Positions 17,024-24,089 of a stretch of 35,014 nucleotides of DNA are shown piece after piece. The first letter of the stretch is position 1, and every line of letters begins with the position of its first letter. The stretch lies in the NCBI RefSeq assembly GCF_000733295.1, contig NZ_JPMI01000424.1, positions 1-35,014 of the forward strand. Direction: 5' to 3'. A program made the translations under genes and the position numbers. The notes below the pieces were generated by a model, which had not been told where the DNA came from, made no database searches, and saw only the letters and a list, made by a program, of their open reading frames with translations. Source of the stretch: Archangium violaceum Cb vi76. Its GTDB lineage: Bacteria; Myxococcota; Myxococcia; Myxococcales; Myxococcaceae.

Positions 17024-18931
17024 ATGCTCCGCCGACCCCTCCTCATCCCGTGGCGGTCCTGGCTCGGTGCCCTGGGCCTGTGGGCCGCCTTTCCGGGAAG
17101 TGCCCGGGCGACGGAGACGGACCAGTACTTCGCCATCGACAAGCCGCCTCGCGACTCGCTGGAGGTCCTCAACGAGAAGATCAACCGGGACATCCTCGGC
17201 GCCCTGGCGCTCGTCAACCGGCGCGCGAGCTGGGATCAGTACTCCTGCCAGGACGTCGCCCACCGCGTCTACCAGCGCTTCCGCATCTCGGGCCTCCACA
17301 AGATCGAGCTCTGGGCGGAGAACTCCCCCCGCATCGACCGGGTGCCCACCCAGAAGGACCACCGGCGATTCGAGGCCCATTCCTCCATCTACCGCAATGC
17401 GCGCCTCTGGGACTGGGGCCTCTCCTTCGGCGTCAAGGCGACCTTCACCGTCGCCGGTGTCCACATGGGCGCCGACAAGCTCTCCCACTTCTTCCAGACG
17501 GGATGGAAGTACCACCAGCGCTTCCGCGAGTTCATGAAGCAGGGCGTCCCCGAACGCGAGGCGCTCGAGCGAATCATCCGCTACGGCGTGGAGACGGAGA
17601 GCGGCCCCCTGGGCTCCGTGACGACGGGCGTCTTCTCGTTCGGAGATCTCGAGGCCAACTACCAGGGCTTCCTCTTCTACCGGAGCCTCTGCCGGGACGA
17701 GGATCCCCGGCTGCTGAAGACCCCCCAGGGATGGCGGCTGACGCGGCCCTTCGACTGGCGCGATTACGTCTCTCCCCAGTTCGATGAGACCGTCAACAAC
17801 TCCGCGTTCGTCCCCATGCGCTGGGAAGAGGTCCGCGCCAACCTGCGGCGGGATTACTGCCCCCGGCTCGACAGCGAGACCTTCCTGGAGCACTACCGCT
17901 CCTCCGCGCGCTACCCGCGGAAACCCGACGACTTCAACATCCGCTACGTCCGGGAGTTGCTCGCCCGGGGCGAGGTCCCTCGTCAGCAGGACTTCTCCAT
18001 CTGGGCCGCCTGCGGCCGGAGCCCGCCGGACCTCGCCCAGCTCGCGGCGGAGACGGGCGGGAGCGCCGGAGCCGGGCCGGAGCACGCGACGACGGAGCCC
18101 CTCACCCCAACGCCCCGGTACGAGGCCCCGGTTTTCGACGAGGCCCTCCTCCGGCCGCTGTTCGAGCTCGGCGGAGGCGGATTCCGGAACGACGGCTCCG
18201 CGTGGAATGCCCTGCTCCGGACCCGCTTCCTGCTCCACGAGACCGTGGGGCCGGAGGATACGTGGGACGCCGTGCGGACCCCGGAGTACCTGCTCTGGGC
18301 CTCGCTCGACGGGCACCTCGCCCTGGGCTCCAGCCCGGCGGGTGTCACCGTCCCGTATGCCGACCTCCGCTTCACCCCCGTCCAACGCCGCTTCGAGCTG
18401 AACAACGTGGCCACCGGCGAGGAACTCGCCGTCGGGGTGGTCCTGCTCCCCTTGCGCCTCACGCGCTTCCTCGCGCTCGACCGGAGCCTCGGCGTCGAGA
18501 CCTCCGTCATCGGCGTCCGCGCCCGGCTCGGAAGGCGCTTCGGCGAGCGGCAGCGGACGGGCGTGTTCGGAGCCGTGGCGCTGGACTCGCCCGGCTACAA
18601 GTCGGCGCTCCACCCGTCCGATGGGCAGGCCTTCCAGGGCGTGCATGCCGCCACCCTGGCGCTGGAGACCGGCGCGGAGCTGCAGCTCGGAACGCAGCTC
18701 CGGCTCGGACTCCTCCTCGGTGGGAGCGCGAGTCTCGGCCTCGGCTGGGACCGTGGGGGCAGTGGCTTCTCCGCCCCCGCGGACCTCGAGGCCCATGCCG
18801 AGGCCCAGGTGGACGTGACGCGCTTCTCCCGCCTCTTCGTCCGCGGCCAACTCGAGGCCATCCTCGAGCCCGGGCGGAACCGGCTCCTGTCCACCCCCGT
18901 CCTCCTCGGCGGCGCCACCTTCAGGTACTGA
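17024..18931 (+). CDS. Large exported protein, possibly outer-membrane, unknown function
   Basis: 635 residues from an ATG with GAGG upstream, 7 bp after the response regulator. The signal peptide is Arg-rich then hydrophobic, with cleavage likely after GSARA. Residues ~30-330 form a conserved-looking domain with several Trp/His/Asp blocks, including GADKLSHFFQTGWKYH, which recalls the DKxxHF motif of VanZ/DUF2279-like proteins but without their membrane helices. After an Ala/Gly/Pro linker, the last ~270 residues are beta-strand-rich with alternating hydrophobic residues and end in Phe-Arg-Tyr, as outer-membrane barrels often do. I do not recognise the family. Context suggests an envelope component controlled by the adjacent two-component system. 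Confidence 0.85.
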   Translation: MLRRPLLIPWRSWLGALGLWAAFPGSARATETDQYFAIDKPPRDSLEVLNEKINRDILGALALVNRRASWDQYSCQDVAHRVYQRFRISGLHKIELWAENSPRIDRVPTQKDHRRFEAHSSIYRNARLWDWGLSFGVKATFTVAGVHMGADKLSHFFQTGWKYHQRFREFMKQGVPEREALERIIRYGVETESGPLGSVTTGVFSFGDLEANYQGFLFYRSLCRDEDPRLLKTPQGWRLTRPFDWRDYVSPQFDETVNNSAFVPMRWEEVRANLRRDYCPRLDSETFLEHYRSSARYPRKPDDFNIRYVRELLARGEVPRQQDFSIWAACGRSPPDLAQLAAETGGSAGAGPEHATTEPLTPTPRYEAPVFDEALLRPLFELGGGGFRNDGSAWNALLRTRFLLHETVGPEDTWDAVRTPEYLLWASLDGHLALGSSPAGVTVPYADLRFTPVQRRFELNNVATGEELAVGVVLLPLRLTRFLALDRSLGVETSVIGVRARLGRRFGERQRTGVFGAVALDSPGYKSALHPSDGQAFQGVHAATLALETGAELQLGTQLRLGLLLGGSASLGLGWDRGGSGFSAPADLEAHAEAQVDVTRFSRLFVRGQLEAILEPGRNRLLSTPVLLGGATFRY

Positions 18932-18934
18932 GCC

Positions 18935-19633
18935 TCACCCCTCCACCACGCCAATGTGCCGCGTGTCCTCGGGATCGAACGGCTTGCCGTCGAAGCGGCC
19001 GTACCGCTCGCGGGGCGTGAGCCCGCAGGCCTTCATCGCCGCGTCCAGCTCCTCGGCGGTGAAGGGCCTCAGCTTGAGGCGGCGGATGCCGAGCGGCGCC
19101 CCGGGCTGCCGGCGCTCGCGCAGGTGGAAGGCGAACACCGGACGGCGCGGCTCGAGCCCGGCACCGGGCTCCTCGTCCTCACGGTGCGCGGTGGGCTCGG
19201 GCGGCGGGTTGAGCACGTCGTAGACGAAGATGCCCTCCGGCTCCAGGTGGTGGCGCACCGTGGACAGGAAGGCCTCCAGGTCCTCCTGCGAGCCCATCAT
19301 CCCCAGGGCATGTTGGGGAGCGAGCACCACGGGGAAGCGCTCGGGCAGGCGCAGCGAGCGCGGGTCGGCGTGGAGGAAGCGCACGCGGGCGGCCACCTCG
19401 GGCGGCTCCGAGCCCCGGAGCTCCTCGGCGGCCCGCACCATGCGCTCGGACGGGTCCACCCCGAGCACGGACAGGCCCGCCCCGGCCAGCGCCCAGGCCA
19501 CTCGCCCGTTGGCCGCGCCCAGCACCAGCACGGGGCCCCCATGCTCGGCCGCCTGGCGCGTGTAGAAGGGAATGTCGGGTTCCTGCCCGACGAGGGAGAG
19601 CGGCGTGCGGCCACGCGTGTCGTTTCCGGCCAT
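18935..19633 (-). CDS. Class I SAM-dependent methyltransferase
   Basis: 232 residues from an ATG with GGGAG upstream. The Rossmann-like SAM fold is visible: motif I VLVLGAANGRVAWALA, an acidic residue after beta-2 (VLGVDPSERMV), motif III (FLHADPRSLRLPERFPVVLAPQHAL) and a post-motif (LEPEGIFVYDVLNPP). The C-terminal third has the layout of small-molecule methyltransferases (FHLRERR...LKLRPFTAEELDAAMKACGL). The substrate cannot be told. It converges with the large exported-protein gene, with only 3 bp between stops, and is divergent from the next lipoprotein gene. Confidence 0.9.
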   Translation of the reverse strand: MAGNDTRGRTPLSLVGQEPDIPFYTRQAAEHGGPVLVLGAANGRVAWALAGAGLSVLGVDPSERMVRAAEELRGSEPPEVAARVRFLHADPRSLRLPERFPVVLAPQHALGMMGSQEDLEAFLSTVRHHLEPEGIFVYDVLNPPPEPTAHREDEEPGAGLEPRRPVFAFHLRERRQPGAPLGIRRLKLRPFTAEELDAAMKACGLTPRERYGRFDGKPFDPEDTRHIGVVEG

Positions 19634-19786
19634 CGGCTCCCGGACTAGCACGGTTGGAGGCGCAGCGGGGTCAGGACCCTGCCATTCCTGGGCATCCGCG
19701 TACCCAGGGGCTGTCCGGGAGCCGACGCAAGGGCCCGTCTCCGGGACGGACCGGGCTGGCACCCGGCTTGCGATACCTCGGGACGA

Positions 19787-19805
19787 GGGTACCGCGTGGG
19801 TACCC
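19787..19805. promoter_or_regulatory. GGGTACC inverted repeat upstream of a lipoprotein gene
   Basis: GGGTACC-GCGTG-GGTACCC is a perfect 7-bp inverted repeat with a 5-base loop, 28 bp before the lipoprotein start codon. It is placed to act as an operator or as a hairpin in the 5' leader. No matching site is seen elsewhere in the window. Confidence 0.35.
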
Positions 19806-19833
19806 GGATTCCTCGCAACGGGTGGGCAGCGAC

Positions 19834-21405
19834 ATGAAGGGCGGATGGCGGTGGGCGGCGGCGCTCGTCGTGACGGGCGCGATGTGGACGGGTTGCAAAC
19901 AGACGACAGGGGGGCATGACGAGTCCGAGCGGAACAACCCCGGACTGGACTCGCCCCGGGATGAGGGGGACGGCACGACGCCCACCCCGGATCCGGTGAC
20001 GCCAGAGCCGGATCCGGTGACGCCGGATCCGGGCCCGGTGACGCCAGAGCCGGATCCGGTGACGCCCGGCCCGGGGCCGGTGACACCCGACCCGGGGCCG
20101 GTGACTCCGCCGCCGCCTCCACCCGAGGAGGCCATCCAGTTCACCTCGCCTCCGGGCTGGCGGTTCTACGGCACCCAGCACGGCGGACCCCGGCGCGTCT
20201 ACGGCGTCACCGCGGACGAGGGCGGCAACGTCTGGGTCGCCGGCGGCGAGGACGGCCTCTTCCTGCTCCGTCCGGGCGCCGACACGCTCCAGCGCTACAC
20301 CCTGGCGGACGGGCTGCGCCCCTACGGCTTCATGCCGGACGGCAGCGCGCCCCCGGGCGAGAAGTACCTGAAGGTCATCTCCGTGGCGGGCGGCCCCGCG
20401 GGCACCGTCTTCGTGGGCTACGAGGGCAGGCCCGGCACGGGCTCGAACCACTGCGAGAGCAACTGGGACGGCCCCAGCCCGGACCCCTCCCGCTACAAGA
20501 GCGGTGACGCGGACAAGGTGACGCTGCGCGCGGATGGCACGCTCGAGGTCGTCCACTACGACATCTTCTCCGGCCCCGGCGTGGTGCGCGACGAGCTGCG
20601 CGGCCGCGAGAAGATCTGCAACATCCTCCGCATCGCCTACGACAAGAACACCAACAGCGTCTGGTTCGGCGGCAACCACGGCTTCTCCCGTGGCGACGCG
20701 CGCTACACGGGCAACAACACCTGCAACGGCCAGCTCTCCTGCTCGGGCGTCATGGAGCACGTGCACCCGCACATCAACGCCTTGAACGAGCAGGGCAACG
20801 TCGTCCTCCTCACCGACGCCTACTACGGCGTGGCCGTCCACCCCAGCGGGGACGTCTTCTTCGGCGGCTCCAACCGCTCCACCCGCTTCCGGTACGGCTC
20901 CAACAGCCACAACTACTGGCGCGCCCAGAGCATGAGCGAGGACCCGCCCTACGCCTGGAACCGCTTCGACCTCTGGCCGGACAAGGTGGGCGAGCCGAAC
21001 CTCTCCCGGCCCGCCGACCGCGTGGATGACCACGTGTCCGGCATGGCCGTATCCGGCGATGACACCGTCTGGGTCAGCTCCTTCACCAAGGGGCTCGCGC
21101 GGATGAACGCGGAGGGCGGTGACGTCCGCTACCTCGACGTCGGGGTGCCACACCTGTCCACCGTGGCCGTGGACTCCACCGACGGCAGCGTGTGGACCGG
21201 CGCCCGCTGGCTCGGCACCGTCTTCCGCGTGAAGGACGGCAGGGTGCGCACCTACGGCTGCACCGACTTCGGACGGAGGCTGTGCATGAGCACCGTCGCC
21301 GACATCCAGGTGGACCGGAGCCACGGGCGCCGCATCCTCGTCGGCTTCAAGGGCAGCGACGAGAACCGCGTCCCCGGCGCCATCGGCATCTACTCGGGGA
21401 ACTGA
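19834..21405 (+). CDS. Beta-propeller-like lipoprotein with Pro-rich repeat linker
   Basis: 523 residues. The lipobox is WTGC with Cys21. Residues ~50-95 are a tandem Pro/Asp linker built on DPVTP and GPVTP units, which would hold the domain away from the membrane. The remaining ~420 residues contain recurring strands such as GVTADEGGNVWVAGGEDGLFLL, ISVAGGPAGTVFVGYEG, NSVWFGGNHGFSRGD, GVAVHPSGDVFFGGSNRS, GMAVSGDDTVWVSSFTKGLARM and TVAVDSTDGSVWTGARWLGT, the pattern of two-component-regulator-type propellers. Four cysteines (NHC, KIC, NTC, LSC) may form disulfides. Role is unknown; surface-exposed binding is plausible. The start ATG lacks a strong ribosome site. Confidence 0.85.
   Translation: MKGGWRWAAALVVTGAMWTGCKQTTGGHDESERNNPGLDSPRDEGDGTTPTPDPVTPEPDPVTPDPGPVTPEPDPVTPGPGPVTPDPGPVTPPPPPPEEAIQFTSPPGWRFYGTQHGGPRRVYGVTADEGGNVWVAGGEDGLFLLRPGADTLQRYTLADGLRPYGFMPDGSAPPGEKYLKVISVAGGPAGTVFVGYEGRPGTGSNHCESNWDGPSPDPSRYKSGDADKVTLRADGTLEVVHYDIFSGPGVVRDELRGREKICNILRIAYDKNTNSVWFGGNHGFSRGDARYTGNNTCNGQLSCSGVMEHVHPHINALNEQGNVVLLTDAYYGVAVHPSGDVFFGGSNRSTRFRYGSNSHNYWRAQSMSEDPPYAWNRFDLWPDKVGEPNLSRPADRVDDHVSGMAVSGDDTVWVSSFTKGLARMNAEGGDVRYLDVGVPHLSTVAVDSTDGSVWTGARWLGTVFRVKDGRVRTYGCTDFGRRLCMSTVADIQVDRSHGRRILVGFKGSDENRVPGAIGIYSGN
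19983..20110 (+). repeat. Tandem DNA repeat encoding the DPVTP linker
   Basis: About eight imperfect 15-18 bp units related to CCGGATCCGGTGACGCC lie in frame inside the lipoprotein gene. Units vary between GATCCGGTGACG and GGCCCGGTGACG. Such tracts change copy number easily, so linker length may vary between strains. Confidence 0.7.
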
Positions 21406-21427
21406 CGCTCTGGATGGGAGCACGGGC

Positions 21428-21449
21428 CCCCTCCGTCCTCACGGAGGGG
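21428..21449. terminator. Hairpin between convergent genes
   Basis: CCCCTCCGT-CCTC-ACGGAGGGG is a perfect 9-bp stem with a 4-base loop, 23 bp after the propeller lipoprotein stop. No T-run follows on either strand. A transcription terminator is the simplest reading. Confidence 0.55.
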
Positions 21450-21479
21450 AACCCGGTGTCTCCGATACCCTCACCCTGT

Positions 21480-21500
21480 CCCTCTCCCGGGGGGAGAGGG
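21480..21500. terminator. Second hairpin between convergent genes
   Basis: CCCTCTCC...GGAGAGGG is a perfect 8-bp stem with a 5-base loop, 9 bp from the stop of the minus-strand M19-like gene. It resembles the hairpin at 9371-9392 and could serve that gene or both convergent genes. Confidence 0.5.
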
Positions 21501-21508
21501 GAAGTGGC

Positions 21509-23815
21509 TCAGGCGCAGGTGAACGACCAGCGGCAGTTGTTGGAGATGCACTCCCGGTCGCTCCCGCACACCGCCCCACGCGACTTCTTGTTCTGGCACT
21601 TGCCCGAGTTCGTTCCCCAACCGCAGTACTGGTTGCTCGCGCAGTGGGAATCGCTGTCGCACAGGCACGAGCCCGTGGGGTTGATGTAGCAGTCCGCGCT
21701 GCACCGGTCCGTCGTGCACTCCTTGTCCGACTTGCAGGTCTGCCCATACGCCTTGGACCGCGGCGTGAAGCACCACCCCACCGCGTCCGCGCACCCGCCG
21801 CACGCCCCGGACAGGCACTGCCCATCCCGGCTGCACGAGGCCCAGTTGCCCTTCTTCGCCACGCAGTCGTTGTCCCCCGGGTTGGCCGGAATCTCGTCCT
21901 GGCAGTAGCTCGTCGCGCCGCAGTCCCCATCATCGTTGCACACGCAGCGCCCATCGAACGTCGAGCACAGCACCGAGGTGCACTGGTCGCTGATGCACTC
22001 CGCGTCGAAACGGCAGCCCTCGTTCAGCGTCTTCGAGTCCGGCGCATACGCCTTGCCGCACACCGTGGGGTAGCGCGCCTCACGCACGGACTTGTCCTCG
22101 TAGGGGGCAATCCCCGTCGTGTCGATGTCCGAGGCCGGGTCCGCCATGCCCGCGCGCGGCCCGCTCGCCCGCTCCCACATCCGCAGGAACGTCTCCGACG
22201 AGCCCGACAGCCCCGCCGTGTTCGCCCCCAACCGCCCCAGGTCCCTCAACAGGTCCGGCAGCAGGCCCACGTGCGCCAGGCCCTTCTCGTCGAAGTCCGT
22301 GCCCAACCGCCCCGGCCCGGACACCTCCTGCTGGTGCGCCTGCTCATCCGCCTCGGCCTGGAAGCCGGCCGAGCACGCCCCGTGCGGCCCGAAGCGCGGC
22401 CGCGTCTGCTGGATGAAGCCGTTGAAGTCCGCGCCGAACGCCATGGGCACCTTCAACCCCTGGCGGCCATACTCGTACGCCTGCGCCACCGAGCGGCTCG
22501 AGCCCTGGCAGTTGTTCGCGATGCCGGACTTCGTGTACGCGCGCGTCTCGTCATGCGCCGTGCGCAGGCCGAACATGCCGCCCGTCTGCCGCACGTAGCG
22601 CACCGCCCACGACGGCGTCGTCTTCTCGTCCTCCGCCAGCTTCGGGTTCATCACCTCGCGGAAGTGGCCGTGCGAGATGTAGAGCGGGTAGTAGTTGTTC
22701 GCCTGGGCGATGGCGTAGGCGTCCTGGGTGCTCTTCTCGGACAGGTGCGCCATGTCCACGAGCATCCCCTTGTTCATCATCGCCTGAACCAGCGCCTTGC
22801 CGTCCGCCGTCAGGCCCTTGGTGTTGCGGCAGTTCCCCGCCGCGTCCCGGGCCACGTCGAAGCCGAGCGTGAACGAGCCCGTCGTCACGCCGCAGTCGAA
22901 GTCGATGTGGCAGTTCTCGATGAACTGCGCCGCCTGGAAGATGGCGTTGTGCAGCGCCGCGCCGCCGAAGCGGTTGTCCAACTGGTGCACCGGCTGGATG
23001 GAACGCACCCCGAGCGCGTGGAAGCGGTCCAGCTCGCCGCGCCAGTCCTTGGTGCCGAAGAGCTTGCTCGTCTCGATGGAGAGCACCATCGCCAGCTTGC
23101 CGGCGCCGATGATCTGCCGGGCATGCGCGGGCGACAGGGCGATCTCCGCCCAGTCCGTGCGCGCGTCGAAGTCGCGGGCCATCTGCAACTGCACCTCGAC
23201 GTCCGCCATCTCGTCGCACGGGCGCTGGAGGTTCTGGTACGGCAGGGCGCTGCACAGGAAGCCGTTGCTCACCAGCGACACCACCACCAGCGACATGCCG
23301 CCCTGGTGCGCCTGCCGCAGCCAGCCCTCCCAGGACTGCTGGTGGGCGATGGTGTCCCACCGGGGCCACTCCGAGCCCACCTCGCGCCGGCCCAGGTGCA
23401 GGCCCGTGTCTCCCTCCGTGCCCTCGATCTTCCCGATGAACTCCGAGCCCACCGCGCCCGCGATGCCGAAGAGGTCCGAGAGGATCGGAACCCCGCTCAG
23501 GTCCACGCTGCCCGAGTTGGGGCACAGGTTGAGCAGCTCGCTCAGGTCCATGCGCACGCGGGCATGGTCGCTCTCCGGAGCACCGCCATCACAGCGCGTC
23601 AGCGCGCCGGTGTGGCCGCCGTGGAACCAGCCTCCAGCGAAGGCCTGCTCGGCGAACATGTGGTGGTGCAGCTCCGCGAAGCCATTCACCGCCCGCTGCT
23701 GGTTCGTTCCCAGTTGGGGCGCCTCGGGCTCCGGCTGCACGGGAGTGCAGCCCTGGGTCACCACGAGCGCCAACGCCATGACGAGCACTGCTCTGCAAGG
23801 GGAGGGGGATTTCAT
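21509..23815 (-). CDS. M19 dipeptidase-like lipoprotein with Cys-rich C-terminal repeats
   Basis: 768 residues from the ATG at 23815, which has AAGGAG eight bases upstream. The signal peptide ends VTQGC with lipid-attachment Cys23. Residues ~45-590 look like a metal-dependent hydrolase of the membrane dipeptidase (peptidase M19) type: AELHHH (50-52), LVDMAHLSEKS around His357, LYISHGHFR, and FGADFNGF with Asp463. The order fits the M19 metal and catalytic sites, but overall similarity is distant and the substrate is unknown. The last ~170 residues hold many CxxDxxC-type units (GCRFDAECISDQC, SCSRDGQCLSGAC, TCKSDKECTTDRC), disulfide-rich modules common in myxobacterial secreted proteins. It is probably outer-membrane anchored. 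Confidence 0.85.
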   Translation of the reverse strand: MKSPSPCRAVLVMALALVVTQGCTPVQPEPEAPQLGTNQQRAVNGFAELHHHMFAEQAFAGGWFHGGHTGALTRCDGGAPESDHARVRMDLSELLNLCPNSGSVDLSGVPILSDLFGIAGAVGSEFIGKIEGTEGDTGLHLGRREVGSEWPRWDTIAHQQSWEGWLRQAHQGGMSLVVVSLVSNGFLCSALPYQNLQRPCDEMADVEVQLQMARDFDARTDWAEIALSPAHARQIIGAGKLAMVLSIETSKLFGTKDWRGELDRFHALGVRSIQPVHQLDNRFGGAALHNAIFQAAQFIENCHIDFDCGVTTGSFTLGFDVARDAAGNCRNTKGLTADGKALVQAMMNKGMLVDMAHLSEKSTQDAYAIAQANNYYPLYISHGHFREVMNPKLAEDEKTTPSWAVRYVRQTGGMFGLRTAHDETRAYTKSGIANNCQGSSRSVAQAYEYGRQGLKVPMAFGADFNGFIQQTRPRFGPHGACSAGFQAEADEQAHQQEVSGPGRLGTDFDEKGLAHVGLLPDLLRDLGRLGANTAGLSGSSETFLRMWERASGPRAGMADPASDIDTTGIAPYEDKSVREARYPTVCGKAYAPDSKTLNEGCRFDAECISDQCTSVLCSTFDGRCVCNDDGDCGATSYCQDEIPANPGDNDCVAKKGNWASCSRDGQCLSGACGGCADAVGWCFTPRSKAYGQTCKSDKECTTDRCSADCYINPTGSCLCDSDSHCASNQYCGWGTNSGKCQNKKSRGAVCGSDRECISNNCRWSFTCA

Positions 23816-23857
23816 GAAAGGACTCCTTTTTTCGGAAAGTCCCACTCATAGCGCCCA

Positions 23858-23927
23858 TGGCCCCCGGAAATGAAGAGTGGGGGCTGGAAAGGGGCGCGGC
23901 GTCAACCGGTGCGACTTCCGGGGGCCA
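23858..23927. repeat. 12-bp perfect inverted repeat in a divergent promoter region
   Basis: TGGCCCCCGGAA (23858-23869) and TTCCGGGGGCCA (23916-23927) are exact reverse complements separated by 46 bp. They lie between the M19-like gene and the SitA-like toxin gene. They could be paired operator half-sites or a long stem in the leader of the minus-strand transcript. Confidence 0.5.
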
Positions 23928-24013
23928 GGCCCAAATGACCCCGCTCCGTTTCACTCGTCACCGATGACCAGTGGATTGCTCCCCTCCCCCCATCCCCTGG
24001 CCAGCACGGTGTC

Positions 24014-24043
24014 TTGACGGGCGTGGCCGCATTTTCGTGTAAT
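24014..24043 (+). promoter_or_regulatory. Sigma-70-like promoter of the SitA-like operon
   Basis: TTGACG (24014-24019) and TGTAAT (24038-24043) are separated by 18 bp, a good match to the housekeeping consensus, and sit 47 bp before the toxin start. The region around -10 is AT-rich compared with its surroundings. Transcription is predicted to cover the toxin and immunity genes. Confidence 0.55.
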
Positions 24044-24089
24044 TTCGGAGCGACGGCTCGCCCCCCCCGCGTCGCTCGTGGAGTACGTC

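Noticed and set aside
16979-18850. 623-codon minus-strand open frame opposite the large exported protein
   Set aside because: The plus-strand product has a signal peptide, ribosome site and operon spacing. The antisense product is Glu/Gly/Pro-rich without structure.
19983-20110. CRISPR array or intergenic repeat
   Set aside because: The repeats are in frame inside a coding sequence, have no spacers and encode a Pro-rich linker.
19645-21423. 592-codon minus-strand open frame opposite the propeller lipoprotein
   Set aside because: Repetitive Val/Ala/His/Asp composition mirrors the sense codons; the sense product has a lipobox and propeller blades.
21644-23851. 735-codon plus-strand open frame opposite the M19-like gene
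   Set aside because: Arg/Leu/His/Val-rich shadow; the minus strand has the AAGGAG site, lipobox and hydrolase motifs.
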